A DNA stretch of 64,000 nucleotides from Brugia malayi (lineage: Eukaryota; Nematoda; Chromadorea; Rhabditida; Onchocercidae). The notes under the pieces were generated by a model. That model was given only the letters and a program-made list of their open reading frames with translations, made no database searches and was not told the DNA's origin. Below, piece by piece: positions 25,868 to 39,300 of the stretch (position 1 is the first letter of the stretch; every line of letters starts with the position of its first letter). Made by a program: the position numbers and the translations under genes. The DNA lies in NCBI RefSeq assembly GCF_000002995.4, contig NW_025062479.1, positions 19,712,721 to 19,776,720 on the forward strand, read 5' to 3'.

Positions 25868-28800
25868 ATAATGGAGTTTCAAAAATTATGTTATGATTAA
25901 GCATAGTTAATAAAATAATTGACAGTAATATTTTTCTTGTAATTGATGAAAATATGCCAATAAGTAAAATAATTATAAAATTTAGTTTAACTATGTAAGT
26001 TTAGTATATATTTTAATTCAAGACTAGTTTTAATTTTAGAATTAATTGGAAAAAATTAATTGAAAATTGAAAAAATGACAGTGCTTATAAGTGAACACAA
26101 ACACACGTGTATATAAAGCATACTAAACAAAGTATTTATAAATGATACTGTTTTAATATTTAAAGAATTAACAGCACTTTAAATATTTTTAAATTATAGT
26201 AGTACCTATTTAATGTGTAATTTACTTTATGAAATAACCAATTCTGGTATGTTTTATTTGCCAGTTAATCAATTGCATATCAATTATAGTGTGGTATTCA
26301 AATATTAATCAAATATTTCCTTCCTATTATGGGTACAGAAGAATTAATGTTTTTGTATCACATAATAATTATGAAATGAATTTGAAAAATTTATTTAAGC
26401 AATACATGCAACAACACTCCATACAAGTTTAAAATTTTGAAATTTGTTTTAATTCATAAAAGCATCTTTTCTTGTAAGTAACTAATAGTATTGGTTAAAT
26501 AATTTTTATTTTGCTGCAAAAAATGTTTTAATCAAAATATTATTTTGTAATAATGAAAAAAAAAAAAAAGTAATAAGTAAAAAAAAAATAATAAATTATG
26601 CTTACTATATGCATGGTAAGAAGAAATAATTTTAGTAACAAAAATTATAGAAGCCGACGAAAAATACCAGTGGAAAAAAGTGTCAAAAAATCCTTCATTG
26701 AAACGCTCGAAAAATTTCTTGGTGAAATTTATAAAACAACCGGTAAATTAATTTAACGAATTAAGATTAATATGCATATTATTCATTATTATGTTTCGTA
26801 AAACTTTTGTGCTGAAACTTAATTCGTTTTAAAAATTTTTTTTTAGATAAAAAACTTTTCAAGCCATCTTTATAACTTTTAGACAGAATGCTAGAACTAT
26901 TTCAACTCTAAGAGAAATACATCTTCTGGCTTTTCTTGCAGTTGAAGTTGCTACTGCATGACAGGAGGATATTTATATTGGTTCTTTGATTTCATCACTT
27001 ATTTTAATCTATCGTTGTTTGAATTAATAGTAATATCCGAATGAAAAACAAATGAACCTTTCAGATTGAAACATTATGTATTCGATCTCATAACAATACA
27101 GTTTATCTTGGTACTAAACCAATCACTTCCATAACGGTTAGCACCATTGATCAATGTCATGACACTTGTCTCGAACTGTATCCGTATTGTGTAGCCGGTA
27201 AGTTTGTCAGTTTTTCAACAAATCCAGTTTTAGATACTGTTGATACTTGATATTTAAATTCGTCATTAAATTTTTAGTAACACTTTTTAATCGATAAATT
27301 TTTACCATAAGCAATTGCCCTTTTTACTGTAATACTTGTACTAAACACAAATAAAAATTTCAGTGATATTCTATAAAATAATCACTCTGAATAGTCCATT
27401 ATGTTATCTGTTCAACAAAAGCAGCATTTATAGAGATGTTAGTTGTAATTATACCTTTTTTTTTCTTTTTTTCATCTTTTTTCACCAAACATTATGAATC
27501 AATTAATATTTCTATTAAATAAAGATTGTTTTGTTTATTTAGGTTGTATTATATCCTGAAAAACCATTAGCTGAGCATGATGTCATTAATACTATTGAAA
27601 TTGTTGCTAACTGTCATGAATTTAATGCTGTACCACCACTTGCGGATACTTTTACGGCATCATCGGATAAAGTTTCTCGAATTAGACGAGGTTTGTTTAG
27701 GATAAGTAAATAAAGATATGAATAATCCATTAAAAATTGTCTCTTTTCATTTTTTTCTTTCAACTAATTTTTTAAAATAACAATAATATGAACAAATTTT
27801 AGCAACAAACTTTGGTAATCGTATCAAACGCATGGGATTGTGGGCCCAATGGACAAAATGTCGCAATGGTATAAATGAAACATTTTTGCCATTAATTTGT
27901 TACAGCTTTACAAATTTGTAATATATTGTGTATTTATTTGTATATAAATTATTAAAAAAATCAATAAATAAATTTACAAAATAGGAAAAAATTCATATAA
28001 TAAGTTTGGATTTTTCTTACGAAATTATCAGACATTTCATTCTTTTTTATTTTTTAATTTTTAAAAGACAATGTTATTACTATTGGCTTTTCCAGTGATA
28101 TTCTTCAAATATTTTCAGGATATCAAATCCGTTCACAACCATGTGAATATGGTCGACTGATTCAGAAACGCCAATGTTCCAATAAATCATCCACTGAAAT
28201 ACCATTTTTCGTACATCCATCATCATTTTTACCGTATCCACCACAACCATATGAACATCCTAATAATAAATCGTTAGAGCTTTAGCTATTTTCATTTAAA
28301 ACTAAGAAAAGACCGTTTGGATATTGTCTTTGAAATTTTTCAGTATAAGTAATTATTCTTATCACTTAATTTTATTAATAAGACAATGACATTCAAAACT
28401 CTTAATTATTAAATTTCTTCTTATCAGTCATATTTTAAGACCGGAATATGAGCGTCGAATATCCGAACATATGAAACAACTACACCGATTGCGACAGAAC
28501 TGTTGTAAACGGCAAGAATGGTATCGTAAACACGTACGTGTATGTTATGTTTAATGTATCCTTAGTATTTTATATCAAATAAATAAATCTATATTAGATG
28601 GATAAATTACGATATAAAACTGTAGCTCAATGTAAATTATTATAGCCCAATCAAATATAATTACTTTGTTGAAATAATTTTTTCAGGTTGGCAAAGATTA
28701 TATAGACTTCTGTGGTCATTCCTGCCCACCACCCAGTTTACTGGATGTTGAACAAGATACGGAACAACTACTACATAACGAAAAGCAGCAACAAAGTGTC

Positions 28801-31345
28801 TTTTCAGAAGAGCCCATAAGTCGGATTCAAGAGTACAGAAAAGGACAGTCTGATGAAATTGTGATGTTATCCGCTCCGGTCTCATTATTACCTGATTATG
28901 AAAGTGAATGGAAAAATGAACAACAACAATCGTCTATAAAAATGCATCTACCGAATCTGAATGGTGAAGTCAGCTCAGATTTACCTCGAGAAGTTCAAAC
29001 AGCAACCGGAAATCATGAAGGAACTGAAACAATGAATCATATCAGAACATATGAAGAATATTTTCATAACTTGCAACCCCAACTGGGTCAGACTACCGAT
29101 GAAACCAGAAAACCTACTTTACCTAATGATAAGAAAGAACAGGCACACCAGCTAAGTAACTCTCAGGAATACCACGGACATGAAGATCATGATGATCACT
29201 ACCAACAATACTCTCAACAAGATGAATTCATGAACGATCGTGACGGCATTATTCAAGAAGATTATTATCCAGAGCACAACAAAAATAAACAACCGATTAA
29301 TCCCGAAAATGATAATACAAAAGAAGGCGAATTTGATGGAACTGACTACGGGTATGACTATGACAGTCAAGAAAGAACAGTAGTCACTACTTACGAGGAA
29401 CAAGGCTCTCCTTCAGAAATAACCAATAAACAGTTCTCGCATCAAAATTACCCTTACGATAGCCGCACTGAGACGTTTTCATCAACATTAGTACCACATG
29501 TGCATTTTAATCAACAACCGAATCTAATCCAAAGCATGAACGAGCGACATAACTTTACTGACCCCCCACTACAAGAACGACTGCAACATTTAGGTGCACC
29601 ATCTGAAAACTTTTATCACCAAAAACAACAGTTTCCCGAATCCCTACCTGAGGATTTCAATCACGAGCAACAAATTTACTCACAGTCCCCCGGATCCGAA
29701 CTAGATAAATACTATCGCCAACAGCAACTTCAATCCACAATTTCTCCTGAAGAATATGCTCGTGAACATCCACAGCCTTCCGGATCTGAACTAGATGAAT
29801 ACTATCGTCGACAGCAACTTGAATCCACAATTTCTCCTGAAGAGTATCATCGTCAACAACAAGCACATCCACAGTCTTCCGGATCCGAACTAGATGAATA
29901 CTATCGTCGACAGCAACTTGAATCCACAATTTCTCCTGAAGAGTATCATCGTCAACAACAAGCACATCCACAGCCTTCCGGATCCGAACTAGATGAATAC
30001 TATCGTCGACAGCAACTTGAATCCACAATTTCTCCTGAAGAGTATCATCGTCAACAACAAGCACATCCACAGCCTTCCGGATCCGAACTAGATGAATACT
30101 ATCGTCGACAGCAACTTGAATCCACAATTTCTCCTGAAGAGTATCATCGTCAACAACAAGCACATCCACAGCCTTCCGGATCCGAACTAGATGAATACTA
30201 TCGTCGACAGCAACTTGAATCCACAATTTCTCCTGAAGAGTATCATCGTCAACAACAAGCACATCCACAGCCTTCCGGATCCGAACTAGATGAATACTAT
30301 CGTCGACAGCAACTTGAATCCACAATTTCTCCTGAAGAGTATCATCGTCAACAACAAGCACATCCACAGCCTTCCGGATCCGAACTAGATGAATACTATC
30401 GTCGACAGCAACTTGAATCCACAATTTCTCCTGAAGAGTATCATCGTCAACAACAAGCACATCCACAGCCTTCCGGATCCGAACTAGATGAATACTATCG
30501 CCGACAGCAACTTCAATCCACAATTTCTCCTGAAGAGTATCATCGTCAACAACAAGCACATCCACAGCCTTCCGGATCCGAACTAGATGAATACTATCGT
30601 CGACAGCAACTTGAATCCACAATTTCTCCTGAAGAGTATCATCGTCAACAACAAGCACATCCACAGCCTTCCGGATCCGAACTAGATGAATACTATCGTC
30701 GACAGCAACTTGAATCCACAATTTCTCCTGAAGAGTATCATCGTCAACAACAAGCACATCCACAGCCTTCCGGATCCGAACTAGATGAATACTATCGCCG
30801 ACAGCAACTTCAATCCACAATTTCTCCTGAAGAATACCGTCGTGAGCAACCACAGCTTTCCGGATCTGAACTCGATGAATACTACCGTTCGCAGCAGCAC
30901 TACAGTGGAAAAGGCCGTCAGGATAGTTTGGAAACGCGACATTACCCCGATAGTAGCAGGGATCTAACCCATGAGCAACAACAATCTTCATATGTTCAAG
31001 GTAATTTTGTTTATTTCATTGGTAATGTTAATATAGTCTTTCCCTAAATCTTAAAAATTCATAAGTTAAATTTTAACTAATTTTAACTTTCCTTTCTTCT
31101 GGTGTAATAAAATGTTTTGCTAATTTTTGACAAATTATTTCAATGTAGGATGGAATTTATGGACAACTTGGTCGATCTGTCCTGTTACGTGCGGTGATAG
31201 CGTACAAATAAGACGTCGAACATGTTTAAGTCGAACCGGAATTAATTGTCTTGGTGAAATAACTCAACAACGACCATGTTATTTTAGACCATGCGATATG
31301 TGGACAGACTGGAATGATAATTGCGGCAGTTGTGCAAATCATTAA
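25692..31345 (+). CDS. Secreted PAN/TSP1 protein with thirteen ~33-residue tandem repeats
   Basis: Ten exons join in phase: 25692-25752, 26651-26742, 27065-27197, 27364-27437, 27543-27690, 27803-27868, 28119-28272, 28428-28533, 28687-31000, 31149-31345; total 1114 residues. The product starts with a clear signal peptide (MSLSVNTIIIALSLLITLYT). A basic segment follows, then a PAN/apple-like cysteine module (LCIRS, DQCHDTCLEL, YPYCVAV, LCYLF). Next is a degenerate thrombospondin type-1-like segment (WAQWTKC, RSQPCEYG). The 2.3 kb ninth exon encodes an acidic, Gln/His/Tyr-rich region and then the repeat block. The last exon is a second TSP1-like domain (WNLWTTWS, CPVTCG, RRRTCL) ending at TAA. 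There is no membrane segment after the signal, so it is probably an extracellular matrix or secreted protein. I do not recognise a named orthologue. The joins of the first three exons are inferred from phase. Confidence 0.8.
25823..25864. repeat. (AT)n microsatellite in intron 1 of the PAN/TSP1 gene
   Basis: About 42 bases of dinucleotide repeat within the first intron. Confidence 0.95.
29692..30900 (+). repeat. Coding minisatellite: 13 units, 99-bp period
   Basis: Units begin at each GGATCC/GGATCT: 29692, 29782, 29881, 29980, 30079, 30178, 30277, 30376, 30475, 30574, 30673, 30772 and 30862. The first and last spacings are 90 bp; the ten between are exactly 99 bp, so frame is kept. The encoded unit runs SGSELDEYYRRQQLES, then TISPEEYHRQQQAHPQP. 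Internal units are nearly identical at DNA level, whereas the flanking units diverge. Units at 30475 and 30772 share the same CGCCGA...CTTCAA variant, 297 bp (three units) apart. Confidence 0.97.
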
Positions 31346-34300
31346 AAAATCTGACAAATAATTTTGTTCAATTTTTTTACTTGTTTTTCTGAATCGTAAT
31401 AGTTTTTATCTGCTTGTTTTTATTTCATTTCATTGCAGCAATTTTTTGTTTTATTCCTAATTGAGTTAAAAAAAGATTTAAAATTTTCATCTACTTTTTT
31501 ACTTTGACAAATATGTATCACCTTCACTGCCACGTTCTTTGCATTTGCACTGCATTTTTCCTTTATTCTTCGATTGTTGTTATTAATTTGCTTCACCTAA
31601 TTGTTTCTTTTTTCTCGTATCTGACCTTTGTTTAAGCATACATGCATTTACAGCATTATTTTAATCTTGCAAAAAAGAAACGATGAATAAAATTGATTTG
31701 AAGCTGATTTAAACTTAGCTATTGCCTAGCTAGTTATCATATCAGACTTCTCATAATTTTGAATTATAGAAATAAGCATTTTAGTAGAAATAGTAGTAAA
31801 TGAAAAGTGAAACAAAGTTCAGCCATGCTAAAAGAGTTTTGTTTCTTCTGAAATTGCAGAATTTGATGTAATGAATGCAATGGAAAAGTTTTGAAAGATT
31901 GAGTGAAATACTTTTTTATATTAGTCATTAAATTTATCTATCGCATTAGGTTGAGAATGTTTAGCTTTTTTTTTTGTTTTTTATGCCACATAGCACTTTG
32001 ATACACAGAGTTGCTTATAAAACTAATTTTGATGGATTCTAATTACTCATACATAAATTATTTGATTAAAACACATTTCGGGTACAATGTTCGCAGACAA
32101 AATATTGAAAACGAAAGTAGAATTATATAAATGCACTGACTAAGACTCGATGTCATTAAATCTGTTCTACGATGATCATCGTAATATCTGTTCCATAAAC
32201 AGATATGAAATTTGCAGTAGAACTCGTACGAAATTACTGTTACAAAATATTTGTGTTAAAATTCTAATTTGATTTTTATAAAGTTGATTGCAAAGATATC
32301 ATTTACAAATGGATGTATGAAAAACAATTAGATCAAATGTTTTTAAAGCTCTCAAATTTTTGCCAAATTTATAATATCAATTAGATGCTAAATAATTTTT
32401 CTATAAATTTAATTTAAAATCTCAGTACAAAACTATATTAGAGTTGTAAAACAAATCAAAATAGACACAAATTATAAGTTTCTGATTGGAGCTAATTAGT
32501 CAGGTTGGATGATATGTGACGCAATTTGAGTCGTGGAATGTATTGACTGCCAGATATTTTATTTTGCCTCAAGCCTGGGTAATTAACCCAACAAATCGAC
32601 ATTGTAACGACGCGTAACGAAAAGTATTATATAATTACAGAACACTAAAATAATATCAATGGTTTATATACAGAACTGAACTGACCAGATATCTGGCAGA
32701 GGGTATTTAACTGATGTGAAACAAAGATTGCTAATAAAGGGTTTTGCTAAAAAGGGGTTTGCTAACGAAGGGTTTTTGCTAACAAAGGGTTTTTTATTGT
32801 GTGAGAAAAAGGGATTAGCATAATGGCTTAAATGATCTAGACATAGATTAGTTACAAATGCGAAATAATTTGGACAATGACTTATCAGACATCTGTCAAA
32901 AGTATCAGAATTTGAAAGCAATTTAAATGTATCGTTTTTTACAACTTGCAATAAAGAAATAAAAAACTATTTGGTAAGTAATTCTTATCCAGTTAATACT
33001 TCCTATTTGTAAAAAGTATAATACAGAGCAGAATTATATATCGGTGATTGCATTGGTATTTTTTTCTTCAGCTAAAAATTTTCATCCCATTCATATCAAT
33101 CAATTAGTTTTTATGGAACGAATGTAATCAGTGTAACAAAAAATAGTGAGGATAGTTGGCGTAACAGCAAATAAACTAAGAAAATATTTCTATGAATAAA
33201 TGAATCAGTAGAAATCAAAATATGGACCATACCTGGATGAGAAATCGAGCTTTCCAGAACTTCAAATTAATATGTTTGATAACAAATTAAACGTTATTAA
33301 TTTAATTCTGATAATAATAGTGCTAGTAAGATAAAAGTAAGAAAAATATTCCGACAATTCAAGATCAGGTATTGAATAATTTGAATACAAGAACTGATCT
33401 AAATGTTTAATAACTTATGCATATAATCATTTTTTTTTCCTCTTACATATCAACTACCTATTTTGATGATCCATATTGCTAGAGATTAATTTGAAACTTT
33501 TTCACCATTAAAAGCATAATTTGTAATAAAAAAAAAAAAAAAAAACGAGGAAATTCAACGAATCTTTTTTTGTACATCAATTTTTTGATTTTTTGTATGC
33601 TATTCATTCAATTCGAAATAAATGAATGCTTCTTTTTTTCATTCCTAGAAGAATTTACTACTTGTGATAAAAATATTTAAGTGATGGAATTCAGAAAAGA
33701 AGTGTAAGTGCCTCTGGATCTTTCATCTGGTCACAATGTCATCGTGCATTACTGTCATTTATGGTCATAAAATTGAGAAACGAAAGTGTTTATATTGATT
33801 TTTTATGTTAATTTGATATTTATTATTGATTATCCAAGAGTTAACGAAATAAACATACCGCTGGTTTACTTGCAACTATAAGCAAAGCTCCCTTAACTAT
33901 TACTAATTGAAGTATAATAACATTATTATACGATTTTGGTTTTAATTTCGTCTGCAGATAATCTGTTCGTTAGCAAATATTAGACTTTTAAATGATTTGG
34001 ATTTAAATCCCAAAAAATCAACTCATAATAATTCTTATCTTTTTATCTCTATATATTCGATATGAATATTAGTATTAAATATCTGCATTCACATATTCAT
34101 TTGATATCAGTTATACGAACATTTTTATATTCATAATGTTTATAAAATTCTATTTATAGTTTCCATTAATAAAATGTTTTATACTATAAAAGAATTAGTG
34201 ACAATGTCACTGATAAAAGTATGAAATAGAAAAGATATATAAGAATTTTGTTCGAAATGGTAAATACAATGCAGTTTATTATATTTAGTCATGTTTACCA

Positions 34301-36311
34301 CCTAAATATACTTTTAAATATTTTAAAAAACTTTTCGAGAATTATTATGGCATAGAATAATATTAATTACACATAGATTTAGCATTATTCAGAGTGTTTT
34401 CGATTAGAAAAAATACTTTTGGATACTTTTTGGACAATTAATTGAGTAATGCAAAAACAGTTTATGTTTTTTAAATATTAAATTTCATCAATTACTGCAT
34501 ATTTAAAGGAAAATGAGAGATATATGGATAAAGTAATAAATGCAAAGAAAAGTTTGAAAATGATAATTTGTAATGTACTGAATCGGACCAATATTTCATT
34601 ATCTTAAATTAACTCACCACTTTCCCTCACCACTTTACAGCTTGAAATTTCATTATTAAATTATTTTATATAAAACTTTCATTTAGTTTAGTTTAGTTTC
34701 AAATGATTAATCACCTTAATTCATTCATTGTTTTACATATCTTTTGTTAGATTTTTATGACGATAATTGTAACTGTAACAAACGAGTTAAAAAGTTGAAC
34801 TGTTCTAAAAAATTGAAAATTCACTTGTTGGAAATGTTTAAATTTGTTTGAATTTTCAATATTTATCAATTTTACTTTGAATCATATTCATTTTTATTTC
34901 GAAAAAATATAATTGTATTATTGTTGGAATACGATTTGATTTTATTTGAATAGAATAATTTCTTGTATCTCAGAAAGCAATGATTTGAATGAAGCACATT
35001 CGTGATTTTCTTACTACAAGTATGACGTCATATCTCAAAAACAAACATTTCGATAAGTTAGTTATTGATGAAAAACAAGTATTTATTATCGTTTGTTTGC
35101 CAATCGTATGTTTATTTGTCTTTCATTCCTATGTTTATTTGTTTGTTATTCGTATGTTTACTCTAACTTTTAAACTGTTTGTATTGTTTACTGTTTTGTT
35201 TATTGGAACAGAACATTAGATATTTTCCGATTGTGTGTTGACAAAATGATGACAGTTATTTCGTCTATTTTTGCATCATCAATTATGACATCAATTATGT
35301 GTTAAAACAATGTATACGTTAAAGTAATATACTTTTGTTTTTAGGTATATTTTCTATTAATAAACATTTCATTGCCAAGTACGAAATTTAAATTTGTTAA
35401 ATTTCTATTTGATAAAAGATCAAAATTATCTAATCCATTTAAGTCATTGTAATGAAATTTTAATAATTATTTTATCACGTTATTCATCTTATAATATTAT
35501 TATTTACAAATCCTTCATACAACAAAAATCAGCTGAAGTTATCGCCTTCTTAAATTATTCATACTATACCACAATTTTGTGTTCTGCTTTCTTCCAAATC
35601 TTTTTCATTCACTTTTCTCATGCATGCTACTTTGTAAGTAAGCAATTTCTTATAATAAAAAAAAAAAATTAAAAATTAAAAATTCAGGCATTTTCTTTTA
35701 ATTATTTTGTTCAACTAAGGCTGATTGAAGTATTTATCAAACATAAAAAAAAGATGTAAAAAAAGAGAAGAGAAAAAAATATACCCACTGAGTTATTATG
35801 CAATATATCATTACAATGATATTATAATCATTTTGATAACAGTGAAAATAACGATTGATAAATTTAAAATATTACTGTTATTCAGTCCTTTAAAAAATTT
35901 TTTATTATATTGTAAAAGTAGCACGAAATATTCCTATTTTTATTACTGAATTTTTATTACGTTATAAAAGTAGCACGGAATAAAATTCATCAAAAATCAA
36001 GAGATTTAAAAAAACTGTTGTTCCTACCTAATTATTTTGAAGTTTATCGAAATTTTAAAATAGAAATATTAACGGTAGTACCCGTACTTAAGCAAAAAAG
36101 CGTCATTTCTATTTAAATGTTTTAGAGCTTAGTAAGACATTAAAGCTGAAAAGAGAAAAAGAAAGAAAAAATAGCAGGTAAATTTACTTCAATAATCGAA
36201 CTGATATTTGATTCATGAAATTTACATATTTTACATATATCATTCATTTTTATAAATTCAAATAAGCAAAATGGGTAAAGTTTGAATGTGTCATCCTTAT
36301 TGATTACCTTA
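31346..36311. other. Intergenic region, convergent gene ends
   Basis: About 5 kb lies between the stop of the PAN/TSP1 gene (plus) and the stop of the cysteine-rich gene (minus). Both 3' flanks fall here. I find no convincing exon; open frames near 35.0-35.9 kb are Phe/Ile/Tyr-rich chance readings. A small imperfect repeat lies at 32730-32795. Confidence 0.5.
32730..32795. repeat. Imperfect short tandem repeat (~16-19 bp unit)
   Basis: Four degenerate copies of GCTAAYRAAGGGTTTT-like units occur in tandem between the two convergent genes. They are not part of any supported exon. Confidence 0.7.
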
Positions 36312-39300
36312 TTAACAAATTCCTGAATTGAGAAGTTCTCGCAAAGAATTTTGTTGATTTCCATCCATCCAGAAATGATCCTCATCATCGTGCTCACAGT
36401 ATGCTCCTTTAGCATGAAAACCAGTTGGGCATTGATGAACTGAAATGAATTAATTTATTTATATTTCATAATAATAATAATTATTATCATTATTATTACC
36501 TAATAAACGAATCAATTTATTACTTGATAATTAGAATTGTTGTCAGCACTATTTTATTTCAATAACTTTCGCAACAAACTTTTTTATAGTTTTTATTCTC
36601 AAAATAAATTTTGTATTATTAAAGCTCACGACATCGTCCATAAAGTAGGAATTTGCCATTAGAACAAAGGCATTGTGATATTCCTTTATCACTATTTGAT
36701 GAGCAATAGGTATTGCTACATCGTGAAGAACATTCTTCATCACTGGTACAAGCATATTCACCTGGCCATAATTTTCTAAATATTGAAATCTCTTAATGTC
36801 AAGAATAGATAAAAGGAATGAGGAGACAAGGTAAGATTTTAGAATAAATTGAAAAGTAGAAATATAAATGACAATACATGCGACATTCCCCTCGTATGCA
36901 TTTCTCATTGGGAAGACAAGTGCTATCCGGATCAAAATTAGCAATTGATGCATTCCATAAGCAATGTCGTGATGTCACTACTGCATACCATACTGTAATG
37001 TTGTTAACATTATCGATTTATATAGACTATGGATAGATATTAATTTATCTTTCAATTCTTAAGTATTTTAGCGATTAATTTGATAAATGTAAAACTTACA
37101 TGGTTGTTCAGTGATATTACCAAATGGAGCAAATAAAGGTTTTCTTCGAGCGGTGCTAAATGCAAATTTGCAAGGTGAACCATATTGGTCACAACCTGAT
37201 CGAGCCTATTGATAAGAATTTGGATTAGATCTTGTTTATTTTGCTTTATTGTTTTTTAAAATCTTATTTTAAAAAGATCTGATATTAAAGGGTAAAGTTG
37301 AAGAATGTTTGCAAATTGTTCTATAGTTAACATTAACTAACAAATGGCTTTTCCTGAAGGTATAGGAAATCTGCAACATAAATGTTTATGATTCTTGTAT
37401 TAATGTGAATGCCAAAGTGAAAACTACTATTACCTGTAGCAAAACAGCGGGATTGAATTGATGGCAAGTTGCACCGTTTGATGCAGCACCATTGATACAT
37501 GCGCAAACTGAATGCACACATTGCGCACCACCACTGTTAAAGCCGTTGCACTGTGATGATGCTTGACAAGAACTTCCTGGGACATGATCATACACCTTCA
37601 CCGATGCTAAATTAAGTGATGATAAATGAATAATTCCCAGAAATGAATTGGGAATTGGTATCCGGAAAAAGATATTATCAAAAATGATACGTAGGAGTTA
37701 ACAAAAGTCGAGAAGAATATACATTAAAACTGTTATTCTGTAATACAAATGAAAAAACATTTGATAATTAACAAAAAAAAACACCTGAAGTGCAACATGT
37801 ACCCATGGTACATGAAGTTTGTGGTGGACAATTATCAGGTGGAGCACACTGACAAATGGCATTCTGATTTGAAGGACATACTGGTTCCAGCGACAATAGA
37901 CAACATACTCCCACTGCTGTACAACCGAATCCGGTTGGACAGTCAATACCACGATTGCATCGCTGATATGCATGAACACCATTCGGACAAAGTGGTAACG
38001 GTTCCAAGCAGCAACCTCGTCCTAATATTATATGTGAATGTAGGTTGCAGTAGAATTACTTGGTTAATTTTGGTTATCACAGGACAAGTTATCTAATTCG
38101 AGCGAAATACAGCAGTGTATGTGATGATAAAATGTATTTCCCATCTTAATTTCTTATGTGAAAATATTGAGAGCATGCTGATCACCAAAAAAATCTAATG
38201 AAATTACTACTGCGGTAGAAGGAGAAACGATTAAGTTAATCGGAAAAATGAATATTGATAACCTTCACAAATATAACCAATCGGGCAACTGTTACCATAA
38301 GCGCATAACTGAACAGCAAGTTGTCCGTTAGAGCACACAGGTAATGGACAGCATACTCCATTCTCACATACCTGAAATAATCGTTTGTACCATATTCGCA
38401 GAATTTCTTAAACAATCTTATCAACATAGGAAAAAAGTCAATTAACCCGATGATTGTAATATTAAAAATTATGGTAAGGTTAATACTATTTAAAGCATAT
38501 ATACTGCATTTATCTTCTCCTCCATGAATAAAATAATTAGCTATGACAGATGAAATAATTTAATTTATTCTTATACTTTCCATTATTCTTTTAGTTGTGT
38601 AAAAAATACCTGCCCAACGGGACAAGAATTTCCATGACATCGTCCAGATGATTGAGCACCAGATGGACATACTGGTAACGGACAGCAACCGCCATTGCTA
38701 CATTCCATACCTTGTGGACAAACATTTCCAGCTTCACACAGAGTCGCCGACAGGATCCCGTTTGAACAAGCTGGCAATGGACAGCATACACCACTAATGC
38801 ACTGCTGACCGGTTGGACAGCAGCACCCACCGGTTGCACATCTGAACAATATATAATGCAGCAGCTCAAAGCAACATTGCAGCTATTAATATACCTGAAG
38901 GCATTCGCTTTTTGAGAAATTCAACACATTATTAACTAAAGGTGTGCTATAAAAGGAATAAACCAAAAAGTTACCGTTGTGAACCGATTTGATTATTGGG
39001 ACAAAGTGGAAGTGGACAACAACCACCATTAGCGCATTCAAAACCATTTCCGCATTCATCATTGGATACGCAAATCCGTAGGGCGATGACACCTGTAGAA
39101 CAGCGCGGTGCAGGACAACATAAACCATTTGCACAGATTGATGCACTTTGACAACCCATACCTGACGGACAGCGGCCTATTGCCTGAATTATTATATTAA
39201 AACTTAGGCTTCTTAAAGGCTAAAAAGAAGACATTGAGATGAAACCATCTCATCCGCATCCCAAGAAAAAAAGATTAAATAGAACACTTCATGGTTTATA

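Noticed and set aside
29657..30991. 444-codon open frame on the minus strand across the repeat block
   Set aside because: It is the antisense shadow of the 99-bp repeat: the period is a multiple of three and no stop falls in that frame, so it stays open through every unit. It lacks splice context and family resemblance.
34989..35949. Several 70-90 codon plus-strand frames
   Set aside because: Phe/Ile/Tyr/Lys-rich with no domain or splice structure; typical chance frames in AT-rich DNA.
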